From contig OZ244938.1 of the NCBI GenBank assembly GCA_965222175.1, positions 1,922,001 through 1,986,000 of the forward strand: a stretch of 64,000 bases of DNA. The letters are read 5' to 3'. How positions within the stretch are numbered: the first letter of the stretch is position 1; every line of letters starts with the position of its first letter. The notes under the pieces were generated by a model. That model was not told where the DNA came from and ran no database searches. It saw only the letters and a list, made by a program, of their open reading frames with translations. This DNA is from NORP240 sp965222175. Lineage in GTDB: Bacteria > Pseudomonadota > Gammaproteobacteria > Pseudomonadales > Pseudohongiellaceae. The position numbers and the translations under genes were made by a program. Below are positions 1 to 7,877 of the stretch, one piece after another.

Positions 1-463
1 GCAGGGTGCGCACGGCACCCAGGTAGCTGAGTGTCAACAGGGAGCCATTGCGCCCTTTCATCAGTTCTCTGCCGGCTTTTGCCAGCGCAACGAAACTGTA
101 GGAGCTGATCTCGTGGGCTGTCAGGAATCCCTGGCGGGTGGTGACATCGACGTAGTTGCCGTCAAGCTCGTTGCCCGGGGCGTAGGCGAGGCAATGAACA
201 ATACCATCAAGGCCGTCCCAGTGTCCTGCCAGGTCGGAGAATAGTCGGTCAATTTCGTCGTCGCTGGTGACGTCACAGGGAAAGGTCAGGTTGGAATCCC
301 AGGCCTCTGCAAACCCCTCAACGCGGCCACGAAGCTTTTCATTCTGGTAGGTCAGGGCCAGTTCGGCACCCTCGCGATGCATGGCCGCCGCAATGCCGCT
401 GGCAATGGAGAGTTTGCTGGCAACGCCAAGTACCAAGATACGTTTTCCTGCTAAAAAGCCCAT
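1..463 (-). CDS. fabI: enoyl-[acyl-carrier-protein] reductase (NADH) FabI, C-terminus outside window
   Basis: Reduces trans-2-enoyl-ACP in the last step of each fatty acid elongation cycle, in the cytosol. The visible 154 residues start MGFLAGKRILVLGVASKLSI, which is the FabI variant of the short-chain dehydrogenase nucleotide-binding motif (G-x5-SIA), and continue through the FabI-typical stretches LTFPCDVTSDDEI and LLTLSYLGAVRTL. The catalytic Tyr-x6-Lys pair lies just beyond the cut, so the active site cannot be checked here. Start ATG at 461-463. The upstream neighbour mltD ends 72 bp away on the same strand, so co-transcription is possible but not shown. Family assignment is firm. Confidence 0.95.
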   Translation of the reverse strand, partial: MGFLAGKRILVLGVASKLSIASGIAAAMHREGAELALTYQNEKLRGRVEGFAEAWDSNLTFPCDVTSDDEIDRLFSDLAGHWDGLDGIVHCLAYAPGNELDGNYVDVTTRQGFLTAHEISSYSFVALAKAGRELMKGRNGSLLTLSYLGAVRTL

Positions 464-534
464 AAACTGTTTCCCTAATTGCTGTCTTTATTGTTGCTAC
501 AGGCTTTATCCGGCTGCTGGTGATAGCCTGCCTG

Positions 535-2166
535 CTAGTTCAGTGTGGTTGACGTCACCACGATTTCAATGGTCTGACCAGGAAAGATCAATGCCTCGGG
601 GTCCAGCTGATTCCAGGCAACCAGCTCCTCGACGGAAACGTCGAACAGGCGTGCGATACGATCCAGGGAATCACCTCGCATCACGGAGTAGTGGACCCGT
701 CGTTCGTTTTCGCCGGTGATCAGATCGTTGGAGACCACGAAGTCGCGGGACTGCAGAATCAGTACCTGCCCCGGATGGAGCAGAGAATCCAGCGCTATAT
801 CGTTCCAGGCAGCGATATCCCGGGATCTGAGGTTGAAACGACGGGCTATGCGCCACAGGTTGTCACCGCTGCGGACCCGGTAGCTGGTGGGTACTGCAAG
901 CCTGCTGCCGGACCGGGAAGGCACCGGCTGGCTGTTGGCTGCAAGCCCGGAAGCGAAACCCGGTCGCGGCACGAGCAGTGCACGTCCCGCAACAATTCGT
1001 GTGCCCCTGAGATTGTTCATGCTCTGCAGCGCGCTTACCCGGGTATTGAAGCGCCTGGCGATGGCAGACAGTGTATCGCCCTTGCGGATCCGGTAGCTGT
1101 CCCAGGTAACCCGCAGCGCCGGTGATTCCGTAGTCAGACCAGCGACGATCGCACGGAATTTTTCCGCCCGGGACCTGGGCAGGACAAGGTACTGGGGTGA
1201 CTCGGGGTGGGTAACCCACTGCCGATAGCCCGCGTTCAAAGTTTTCAGAAGGTCCGGTTCCATACCCACCAGGCGGGCGGCCGCGGCGAGATCTACCTGG
1301 TAATCCAGTTCCACCACCTCCAGGTAAGGCTGATCCGGGACAATAGGCAGGGTAATACCGTAGGATTCCGCATCTGCGATCAGGCGGGCAGCGGCAAGGA
1401 GCCTGGGGATATGTCCACGTGTTTCCCGGGGCAGCCGCAATTGCCAGAAGTCCGCCGTGGCCGCTGTCTGGCCGCTGCGGCGTACGGCGCGCCGAACATT
1501 GGCGCCACCGGTATTGTAGGCGGCCAGCGCCAGCAGCCAGTTGCCGTCGAACTCCCGGTGTAACGTTTCCAGGTAGTCAAGCGCTGCCCGGGTTGACGCC
1601 AGCGGGTCCTGTCTGCCGTCGTACCACCAGTCGGTTTTCAGCCCGAAGCTACGCGCGGTGGGTTCGATAAACTGCCATAAACCGGCCGCGTGTTCCGGGG
1701 AATAGGCGGTGGGATCGAAGGCGCTCTCCACGATGGGCAGCAATGCCAGTTCCAACGGCAGGCCCCGGCTCTCCACCGCGTCGACGATGGTATAGAGGAA
1801 AGGTGTGCCACGTTCAATTATCTGGTTGAAATACCGAGGGTTTTTCAGATACCACTGCAGCTCGTTGTCTATGCTGGCGTGCTGGTAGCGGGAATACAGG
1901 GAAAGGTTGTCCTGGACCCGGTGCCAGATACTCCTGTACGCGGGTTGAGACTCGCTGGCAGCTGGTGTGCGGATCACCGTTCTATGCTGCACGTCATCGG
2001 TGCTGACAGGGGGCGGTGGGAACGGCGGTATGCGTTGTTCCGGGGCATTCTGTCCGCCGCCAGGCAGGACTACCCCCTGGCAGGCTGTCAGTAACAGGGC
2101 CGTGGCAAGGACTGCCAGCAGCCGCGCGGTTCGGTAGAGAGGTTGGCTTGTCTGTCGCAATGTCAA
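535..2166 (-). CDS. mltD: membrane-bound lytic murein transglycosylase D with three LysM domains
   Basis: Cleaves the glycan strands of peptidoglycan with formation of 1,6-anhydromuramyl ends; outer-membrane lipoprotein. Residues 16-29 form a hydrophobic signal ending in the lipobox LLTAC with Cys29 as the lipidation site. The SLT domain (about 130-250) has the catalytic glutamate in PIVESAFDP (Glu147) followed by the GLWQF and AAYNTGG motifs. Three LysM peptidoglycan-binding repeats follow at about 358-400, 428-472 and 490-535 (for example YRIRKGDTLSAIARRF). E. coli MltD has two LysM copies; three are common in other gammaproteobacteria. It begins 7 bp after the gloB stop, so the two are very likely one transcript. 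Confidence 0.95.
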   Translation of the reverse strand: MTLRQTSQPLYRTARLLAVLATALLLTACQGVVLPGGGQNAPEQRIPPFPPPPVSTDDVQHRTVIRTPAASESQPAYRSIWHRVQDNLSLYSRYQHASIDNELQWYLKNPRYFNQIIERGTPFLYTIVDAVESRGLPLELALLPIVESAFDPTAYSPEHAAGLWQFIEPTARSFGLKTDWWYDGRQDPLASTRAALDYLETLHREFDGNWLLALAAYNTGGANVRRAVRRSGQTAATADFWQLRLPRETRGHIPRLLAAARLIADAESYGITLPIVPDQPYLEVVELDYQVDLAAAARLVGMEPDLLKTLNAGYRQWVTHPESPQYLVLPRSRAEKFRAIVAGLTTESPALRVTWDSYRIRKGDTLSAIARRFNTRVSALQSMNNLRGTRIVAGRALLVPRPGFASGLAANSQPVPSRSGSRLAVPTSYRVRSGDNLWRIARRFNLRSRDIAAWNDIALDSLLHPGQVLILQSRDFVVSNDLITGENERRVHYSVMRGDSLDRIARLFDVSVEELVAWNQLDPEALIFPGQTIEIVVTSTTLN

Positions 2167-2172
2167 ATGCCG

Positions 2173-2961
2173 TTAAAAACTGTCTTTCCATTGACGGATG
2201 GTGGTAAAAACCGCCACCGGGTCGTTCAGGGCAGCGCCTGCCCGGGAACTTGCCGCTGCCGTCAGGCCGGGTTCGGCGCAGCGCAAAAAGGGATTGGTCG
2301 CCATTTCCCTTGCCATGCTGGAAGGCAGGGTGGGCAGGCCCCGGTCACGGGTCTGGCGGGCGCTGATAACCCGCCGTTGCAGTTCCTCATTGTCCGGTTC
2401 AGCCGTTGCCGCAAAATCCAGGTTGGCCAGGGTGTATTCATGGGTACAGTACACCCGTGTCGATTCAGGTAGCGCCGCCAGTTTTTGCAGTGACTTGTAC
2501 ATCATCGGTGGTGTCCCTTCGAAAATCCGTCCGCAACCGGCAGCAAACAGCGTGTCTCCGCAAAAAACCAGGGGCTGGGGTGCATCCGGTGGCGTTTCGC
2601 AGTAATAGGCAATGTGATCCAGTGTGTGACCCGGTACCTCCAGCACGCGAAAATTGAAACCGAGGACACTGACTTCATCACCCTGGCGCAATTTCCTCTG
2701 GCAATCCGTAAACGGTGAATTCTCCGGGCCATAAACTGTTACATCGAACCGGTCGGCAAGGGCTTTCACGCCGCCGGTATGATCCGCATGATGATGAGTG
2801 ACCAGGATGTGACTCAGAACCAGCCCCTGTTGATCCAGGTAATCGATAACCGGTCCGGCATCGCCCGGATCGACGACAGCGGCATCGCTGCCGTCGCTGG
2901 ACCGGAACAGCCAGATATAGTTGTCAGTAAACGCCGGTATCGGGTGAATCAGATCACTCAT
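2173..2961 (-). CDS. gloB: hydroxyacylglutathione hydrolase (glyoxalase II)
   Basis: Hydrolyses S-D-lactoylglutathione to D-lactate and glutathione, the second step of methylglyoxal detoxification. It has a metallo-beta-lactamase fold with the dinuclear metal motif THHHADHTGG at residues 55-64 and later ligands in VPGHTLDHIAYY, VFCGDTLFAAGCGR and CTHEYTLANL. I chose the ATG at 2959-2961 (MSDLIHPIPAFTDNYIW), which gives 262 residues, close to the family norm; an in-frame upstream extension to 3120 has no family likeness and runs through a repeat element. The order gloB-mltD on one strand, divergent from a methyltransferase and rnhA, is conserved in Pseudomonas-like genomes. Confidence 0.95.
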   Translation of the reverse strand: MSDLIHPIPAFTDNYIWLFRSSDGSDAAVVDPGDAGPVIDYLDQQGLVLSHILVTHHHADHTGGVKALADRFDVTVYGPENSPFTDCQRKLRQGDEVSVLGFNFRVLEVPGHTLDHIAYYCETPPDAPQPLVFCGDTLFAAGCGRIFEGTPPMMYKSLQKLAALPESTRVYCTHEYTLANLDFAATAEPDNEELQRRVISARQTRDRGLPTLPSSMAREMATNPFLRCAEPGLTAAASSRAGAALNDPVAVFTTIRQWKDSF

Positions 2962-3060
2962 GGGCTGGTTATTCAGAGATTTCCTGTATTGGTAAAAATC
3001 GCAGACAGAGGCGAATGATAGCGCCAAATGGACGCAAATTCGACCGCTATAACTACAACG

Positions 3061-3130
3061 GGTGTCGCAGTTTGAAAGTACGATGTAGGCCTCACCCATA
3101 GCCACCGAACAAAATTTCAAACCGACAGCC
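3061..3130. mobile_element. short inverted-repeat element, deleted relative of the palindromic element at 18.7 kb
   Basis: Inside the 434-bp divergent region between gloB and the methyltransferase. The left arm GTGTCGCAGTTTGAAAGTACG and the right arm ending AAATTTCAAACCGACAGCC are imperfect inverted repeats. Both arms match the two arms of the element at 18665-18860: CAGTTTGAAAGTACG equals its right arm read in reverse, and the AAAATTTCAAA side equals its left arm in reverse, as does the inner GGCCTCACCCA. The middle of about 110 bp is missing here. It lies about 100 bp upstream of the gloB start. The remaining 3131-3395 shows no convincing gene; it has a short palindrome GGCAGGAGACCTGCC at 3282-3296. 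Confidence 0.6.
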
Positions 3131-3395
3131 TGGCAACTGCTCTGAATCAGCGCGCGACCCGGGACTGCGGGGCCTTGCGGGCCAGCAGACCGGTATCAGG
3201 CCGGTGGGATGGTATCGCGCCAATTGTGGCTCCTGCCATCGGAAACCTGGCCCGTGCCGGGATGAAACCGCCGTAATGTCCGGCAGGAGACCTGCCGGGT
3301 CAGAACTCGTCGATTCACCCTATGGGACACTGACCCCGGTTGCGGTAAAATAGGTTCTCGAATCGCTATTTCAACTCCGCCATGGACACAGTGCC

Positions 3396-4190
3396 GTGAA
3401 ATCACCGTCAAGACACCAGACCCGTCGTCGTTTGCTCAAGGAGCAGGCGGATTTCGCAGATGGCCAGAATGTGCTGACCCAGTGGTTTGAGTCGCCGGCG
3501 GGAAAGGCGGTTTTCCGGGCGGAGCTGGCTATGGTCAGGCCCTACCTGAATCGCCTGTTCGGTTACCATATTCTGCAGATGGGCTGCAGTTCCAGTCACT
3601 CCCTTATTACGGAAAGCCGGGTGGGGCACAAGATCATTTTTGCACCCGAATATGACCGACACAGCGGACTGCCGGTGGCGGACAATGAACAGCTGCCTCT
3701 GGAAAGCGAAAGTATCGACGTAGTCGTGGTGCATCATGCCCTGGACTTTACCGGTGACAGCCACAGCCTGTTGCGGGAAGCCACGCGCGTGCTGCGACCC
3801 GGCGGCCAACTGCTGATAATCGGTTTTAACCCGCTTAGCCTCTGGGGCTTGAAGAAACTGCTGAAGATCAGGGCCGAGGTGCCCTGGAGCGGACGGTTTA
3901 TCAGTCATCGCCGGGTTGCCGACTGGTTGAAACTGCTTGAACTGCACGTGGAAAAAGTCGATTACGGCCTGCACTTCCTGCCTTCGCGATGGCGCAAGGG
4001 ACTGGCGGAGGCCGGCGAGGACGATAACCGGGTAGACGGTCTCCGCAGTCCGTTCGGTGGTGCCTACCTGGTTATCAGCACCAAGCAGGTACTGCCCATT
4101 ACGCCGATTCTGCCCCGGTGGCGGACACTTCGACCCAGGGCAACAGTCATGCCCGCGGCAGAGAACGTCCGTGCCAAGAAGCTGCACTAG
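3396..4190 (+). CDS. class I SAM-dependent methyltransferase (gloB/rnhA-neighbour family)
   Basis: Probable cytosolic methyltransferase of the Methyltransf_11 type; substrate unknown. The GTG at 3396 begins MKSPSRHQTRRRLLKEQ, a basic N-terminus. The nucleotide-binding region is ILQMGCSSSHSL (about residues 58-69), where the usual D-x-G-x-G is weakened to QMGCSSS. It is followed by LPLESESIDVVVVHHALDF and the post-motif LRPGGQLLIIGFNP. The gene sits between divergent gloB and rnhA as in Pseudomonas. Its TAG stop (4188-4190) lies exactly on the left boundary of an inverted-repeat element, so the last residues may have been replaced when that element inserted. Confidence 0.85.
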   Translation: MKSPSRHQTRRRLLKEQADFADGQNVLTQWFESPAGKAVFRAELAMVRPYLNRLFGYHILQMGCSSSHSLITESRVGHKIIFAPEYDRHSGLPVADNEQLPLESESIDVVVVHHALDFTGDSHSLLREATRVLRPGGQLLIIGFNPLSLWGLKKLLKIRAEVPWSGRFISHRRVADWLKLLELHVEKVDYGLHFLPSRWRKGLAEAGEDDNRVDGLRSPFGGAYLVISTKQVLPITPILPRWRTLRPRATVMPAAENVRAKKLH

Positions 4191-4459
4191 TGCCCTGTCC
4201 GGATAATTCGCATGCTTTCAGAGCCTGCAGAATCCGCCACAACAAGGCGCAATGCGCCGGGAATATGTCGATATTGACAGGCAGTGCAACGCCGTTGTGG
4301 CGGTTTCTGCAGGCTCCCGAAGGGAAGGGCGAGACAGACAAGGCCTCTGGCCGCGTTGCGCCACTTGGCAAGGTGATCTACATTGCCTGCGAGCCGCGCC
4401 TTGCCAGAGACCTTGTCTGGCTCGCTGAAATGATGTGAATTATCCGGACAGGACACTAG
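4187..4459. mobile_element. MITE-like element, 273 bp, TA-bounded terminal inverted repeats
   Basis: Ends are CTAGTGCCCTGTCCGGATAA on the left and, in reverse complement, CTAGTGTCCTGTCCGGATAA on the right; the repeat goes on through ATTC and an interrupted TTTCAG-AGCC for about 39 bp. Inside are two further long hairpins: GCCTGCAGAATCCGCCACAA (from about 4225) pairs with TTGTGGCGGTTTCTGCAGGC (to 4316), and AGACAAGGCCTCTGGC (from 4333) pairs with GCCAGAGACCTTGTCT (to 4421). The whole can therefore fold as a cloverleaf. A TA dinucleotide sits at each edge, as expected for IS630/Tc1-type insertion. There is no coding capacity, so it would have to be mobilised in trans. It separates the methyltransferase stop from rnhA. 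Confidence 0.75.
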
Positions 4460-4485
4460 CGCCTACCGGCCTCAGGGTTGCCACG

Positions 4486-4920
4486 TTGAAAAAAGTTGAA
4501 ATGTTTACCGACGGCGCCTGTCGGGGTAATCCTGGCAAGGGAGGTTGGGGCGTGTTGCTGCGCTATGGCGATGCCGAAAAACAACTCTACGGTGGCGATC
4601 AGGACACCACAAATAACAGGATGGAGCTTACGGCGGTAATCCGCGGCCTGGAGGCATTGACCCGGCCCAGCCAGGTTCGTGTGACCACCGATTCCAGGTA
4701 TGTCCTTGAAGGCATCACCGAATGGCTGCCCGGCTGGAAAAAGCGCAACTGGAAAACCGCGGGGAAAAAGCCGGTCAAGAACCTGTCATTGTGGCAGCAG
4801 CTGGATGCGCTGGTGGCAAAACACGATGTGGAATGGTGCTGGGTGAAAGGGCACAGTGGCCACCCTGAAAATGAACTGGCGGATCAGCTGGCCAATCGCG
4901 GCATTGACGAGCTGCCCTGA
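4486..4920 (+). CDS. rnhA: ribonuclease HI
   Basis: Degrades the RNA strand of RNA-DNA hybrids in replication and R-loop removal. With a TTG start at 4486 the protein is 144 residues and begins (M)KKVEMFTDGACRGNPGKGG, which matches the usual RnhA N-terminus; an in-frame GTG at 4435 would lie inside the repeat element and adds residues with no family likeness. The catalytic carboxylates are all present: Asp9 (FTDGAC), Glu47 (NNRMEL), Asp69 (TTDSRY) and Asp133 (ENELADQLANRG). dnaQ follows 86 bp downstream on the same strand, the common rnhA-dnaQ pairing. The promoter probably lies in or right beside the inserted element. Confidence 0.95.
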   Translation: MKKVEMFTDGACRGNPGKGGWGVLLRYGDAEKQLYGGDQDTTNNRMELTAVIRGLEALTRPSQVRVTTDSRYVLEGITEWLPGWKKRNWKTAGKKPVKNLSLWQQLDALVAKHDVEWCWVKGHSGHPENELADQLANRGIDELP

Positions 4921-5006
4921 ATTTTTACAGCATACATCGATTTCTTTCACAGATTGGCAAGCAGATCGCGAACTGATCGGGAGCAGATCGGGAAAGGGAA
5001 GAGTCC

Positions 5007-5726
5007 ATGCGACAGATTGTTCTGGATACGGAAACCACCGGGCTTGATCCGCAGCAGGGTCACCGGGTGATTGAAATCGGCTGCGTGGAAATCGACAATC
5101 GTCGTCTTACTGGCAATCATTTCCATTATTACCTGAACCCGGACCGGGAAATTGATGAAGGGGCCCAGGAGGTGCATGGCCTGACCGAGGAATTTCTTGC
5201 CGACAAGCCGCGTTTCCCCCAGATCGTCCAGGAATTCATCGAGTTTGTAGCCGGCGCCGAACTGGTTATTCACAATGCACCGTTCGACGTTGGTTTTCTC
5301 AACAACGAAATCCAGCAGGTGGATGCCGATATTGGCCTGCTGGAGACGCACTGTGCCATCGTCGACAGTCTCGCCCTGGCCCGGCAGAAACATCCGGGGC
5401 AGCGGAACAGTCTCGATGCACTTTGCAAACGCTATGCGGTGGACAACTCGCAGCGGGATTTACACGGCGCATTGCTTGATGCCGAGATTCTGGCTGATGT
5501 TTACCTGGCGATGACCGGCGGACAGACGCGTCTGCAGCTGGGTTCGGAAGAAGACGGCGGTCCAGTCGCAGTACGCCGGGTAAAGGTATTTGATGGCAGT
5601 CGTCCACCACTGAAGGTCATCAGGGCCAACCCCGGGGAAATCGATGCCCATCGACAGCGGCTGGAAGAAATCGACAAGAAAAGCGGTGGCAACTGTATCT
5701 GGCTTGGCATGGAAAAGCCTCATTGA
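5007..5726 (+). CDS. dnaQ: DNA polymerase III epsilon subunit (3'-5' proofreading exonuclease)
   Basis: Proofreading subunit of the replicative polymerase core, bound to the alpha and theta subunits. It is a DEDDh exonuclease: Asp7 and Glu9 in LDTETTG (motif I), Asp94 in HNAPFDVGFLNNE (motif II), and His153 and Asp158 in DLHGALLDAEILADVYLAM (motif III). The C-terminal tail after about residue 190 is the usual alpha-binding extension. At 239 residues it has the normal length. The ATG at 5007 has a purine-rich ribosome site (GGGAAAGGGAAGAG) just upstream. It lies downstream of rnhA in the same direction. Confidence 0.96.
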   Translation: MRQIVLDTETTGLDPQQGHRVIEIGCVEIDNRRLTGNHFHYYLNPDREIDEGAQEVHGLTEEFLADKPRFPQIVQEFIEFVAGAELVIHNAPFDVGFLNNEIQQVDADIGLLETHCAIVDSLALARQKHPGQRNSLDALCKRYAVDNSQRDLHGALLDAEILADVYLAMTGGQTRLQLGSEEDGGPVAVRRVKVFDGSRPPLKVIRANPGEIDAHRQRLEEIDKKSGGNCIWLGMEKPH

Positions 5727-5803
5727 TTCGAAAGGGGCAGGTGAATCTTTTATCCCGGAAAAACGTTGCTCGCCCGGTTTCCAGGCCACAGGCAGGTTGA
5801 TCC

Positions 5804-6622
5804 GTGAATAATCCGAATTTCGTTACCCTTGCCTCCTGCCGTCGGGAAGACCGGATACTGGTCTACCACCAGCAAAGAATCCTGTTTCGCGATGGTCGCT
5901 ATACCTGGAGTCTCACCGAGCTGCGGGATTTGTTGAACGAGGCGCACCTGCCCGTGCTGGTGAATGAATCGGACCGGCGTTATCTTGCCGTGCATGTGGA
6001 TGAAGATTTTCAGCTCCCGGATGACGCGGAGTTCATTTCCCTGCGGCGACTGGTCATGGAAAAACCGGCCGGGGAATTCCAGATTCCCGGTCTGGGCAAT
6101 CAGCTGACCAGTTGGTACCGCTCTCATCGTTATTGCGGCACTTGCGGTTCGCCCACCAGGCCACATCACGGCGAACGGGCATTGAGCTGCCCCGCCTGCG
6201 AGCTCAGTTATTATCCGCGGATCAACCCCTGCGTGATCATGTTGGTAACCGACGGTAAGCGCATGTTGCTGGCGCAGCATACCCGTTACCGGGCCAGTTT
6301 CTACAGTTGCCTTGCCGGGTTTATCGAAGTGGGGGAGACGCCGGAGGAAACCGTCGCCCGCGAAGTGAAGGAAGAGGCAGGCATCGAGATTACCAATATC
6401 CGCTATGCCCAGAGTCAGTCCTGGCCGTTCCCGTCCCAGCTGATGCTCGGTTTCTATGCCGATTACCTTGCCGGAGAGCTATGTCCCGAACCCGGCGAAA
6501 TCGAGGACCTCAAATGGTTTACCCCGGAAGACGTTCCCAATACGCCGTCGGCGGGCATCAGTGTGGCGGGAAGGTTGATCAGGGATCATTGCCGGCGCTG
6601 GCAGCGTGACAGGAACCGATGA
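5804..6622 (+). CDS. nudC: NAD(+)/NADH diphosphatase with zinc ribbon
   Basis: Hydrolyses NAD(H) to NMN(H) and AMP; family members also remove NAD caps from RNA. Starts at GTG 5804. An N-terminal NUDIX-like half (about 1-105) is followed by a zinc ribbon with Cys111, Cys114, Cys129 and Cys132. The Nudix box GFIEVGETPEETVAREVKEE begins at residue 172 and fits GX5EX7REUXEEXGU. It is followed by the NudC-specific motif SQSWPFPSQLMLGF. The 272-residue length is typical. It stands alone between dnaQ and sohB on the same strand. Confidence 0.94.
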   Translation: MNNPNFVTLASCRREDRILVYHQQRILFRDGRYTWSLTELRDLLNEAHLPVLVNESDRRYLAVHVDEDFQLPDDAEFISLRRLVMEKPAGEFQIPGLGNQLTSWYRSHRYCGTCGSPTRPHHGERALSCPACELSYYPRINPCVIMLVTDGKRMLLAQHTRYRASFYSCLAGFIEVGETPEETVAREVKEEAGIEITNIRYAQSQSWPFPSQLMLGFYADYLAGELCPEPGEIEDLKWFTPEDVPNTPSAGISVAGRLIRDHCRRWQRDRNR

Positions 6623-6757
6623 TTCCGCCCAGTGGCGTCCCTGTACCGGGTTCGCCGGAAAAGCGAAGCGTCGGACTGCGGCTTTCTCCAGACGTTTTAA
6701 TTTGCACGCAGAACAGGCAGAATTAGCATCTTTCCGATTTGAAACAGGAGAAACCTC

Positions 6758-7813
6758 TTGGAGTACCTGATTGAGTACGGCATGTTCCTGGCAAAAATCG
6801 CCACCGTGGCTTTCGCCATCATATTCGTGCTGTCAGCCCTGGCGTCGGCAGGAAACAGACAGCGAAAAGATACCGCAAAGGGGCGTATCAAGGTCACCAA
6901 GGTCAATGAGCATATCGATGACATGCTGGAATCGCTGAAGAAGGCCGTGCTGGACAAGCACCGTCTCAAGCTCGATCTGAAGCTGAGAAAGAAAAAAGAA
7001 AAGGAAGAAACCAAGGCCAGTAAGAAGCAGGCGGGCAGCGAGGAGCAGGAGCAGAAAAAGCGGGTTTTCGTCCTTAATTTCAAGGGCGACATTGCAGCCC
7101 AGGCAGTTGCCAGCCTGCGGGAAGAGATTACCGCGGTACTGGCACTGGCCAGTGAGCAGGACGAAGTCGTGGTGCGTCTGGAAAGTCCCGGTGGCATGGT
7201 GCATGCCTATGGGCTGGCTTCATCCCAGCTGTTACGCATCAAGGAAAAGAAAATACCGCTGACCATCTGCGTCGACAAGGTGGCTGCCAGTGGCGGGTAC
7301 ATGATGGCCTGCCTGGCTGATCGCCTGGTGGTTGCGCCGTTCGCTATTATCGGCTCCATTGGCGTGCTGGTTCAGCTGCCCAATTTTCATCGGTTGTTGA
7401 AAAAGAACGAAGTCGATTACGAAATCATCTCCGCAGGCGAGTTCAAGACAACACTGACCACCTTTGGGGAAATCACCCAGAAGGGCAGAGACAAGGTCAA
7501 GGACGATGTGGAGGACATGCACGCTCTGTTCAAGCAGTGGGTCAAGGATCACCGGCCCAGCGTGGATATCGACAAGATCGCCACCGGGGAGACCTGGGTC
7601 GGCCTTAAGGCGAAAGAGCGCTACATGGTCGACGAGTTGAAAACCAGTGATGAGTGCCTGGTTGCGGCCTGCGAGATCGCCGATGTCTACGAGGTGGAGT
7701 ATGAATTCAGGAAATCCATTCATGACAAGGTGGGGTCCATCTTCAAGGGTATGGTGGATTCCGCCGCATCCATTTTCCTGGAGAAAAGTAATTCCAGAAA
7801 CTACTATTCCTGA
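6758..7813 (+). CDS. sohB: inner-membrane protease SohB (S49 signal peptide peptidase family)
   Basis: Membrane-anchored serine protease of the SppA/SohB family, facing the periplasm. TTG start at 6758, 7 bp after an ACAGGAG ribosome site, gives MEYLIEYGMFLAKIATVAFA, close to the known SohB N-terminus. A transmembrane segment covers about residues 8-28, then a Lys/Glu-rich coiled region (about 55-105). The S49 domain carries the nucleophile Ser178 in KVAASGGYMMAC and the likely general base Lys230 in SAGEFKTTLT. At 351 residues it has the usual length. The next gene, acuI, starts 64 bp downstream. Confidence 0.95.
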   Translation: MEYLIEYGMFLAKIATVAFAIIFVLSALASAGNRQRKDTAKGRIKVTKVNEHIDDMLESLKKAVLDKHRLKLDLKLRKKKEKEETKASKKQAGSEEQEQKKRVFVLNFKGDIAAQAVASLREEITAVLALASEQDEVVVRLESPGGMVHAYGLASSQLLRIKEKKIPLTICVDKVAASGGYMMACLADRLVVAPFAIIGSIGVLVQLPNFHRLLKKNEVDYEIISAGEFKTTLTTFGEITQKGRDKVKDDVEDMHALFKQWVKDHRPSVDIDKIATGETWVGLKAKERYMVDELKTSDECLVAACEIADVYEVEYEFRKSIHDKVGSIFKGMVDSAASIFLEKSNSRNYYS

Positions 7814-7877
7814 ATCCGGGCAGTGGCGGGCCCGGCGGGCAAATGTGAAATAACGCAGGTTTAAGGGGGAAATTGCA

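Noticed and set aside
2962..3120. 53-residue N-terminal extension of GloB
   Set aside because: It runs through the short inverted-repeat element and is unlike any glyoxalase II; MSDLIHPIPAF is the standard start.
3240..3300. GGCAGGAGACCTGCC preceded by GATGAAACCGCC looks like the B12 box of a cobalamin riboswitch
   Set aside because: The remaining conserved core (GCCACTG, GGGAAGG, CCCGCAACTGTAA) is absent and the downstream gene is a methyltransferase with no known B12 link; the match may come from the palindrome. A covariance-model search (RF00174) with a significant hit would reverse this.
4435..4485. Upstream GTG start for rnhA at 4435
   Set aside because: It would place the first 17 residues inside the inverted-repeat element; the TTG at 4486 gives the normal RnhA N-terminus and length.
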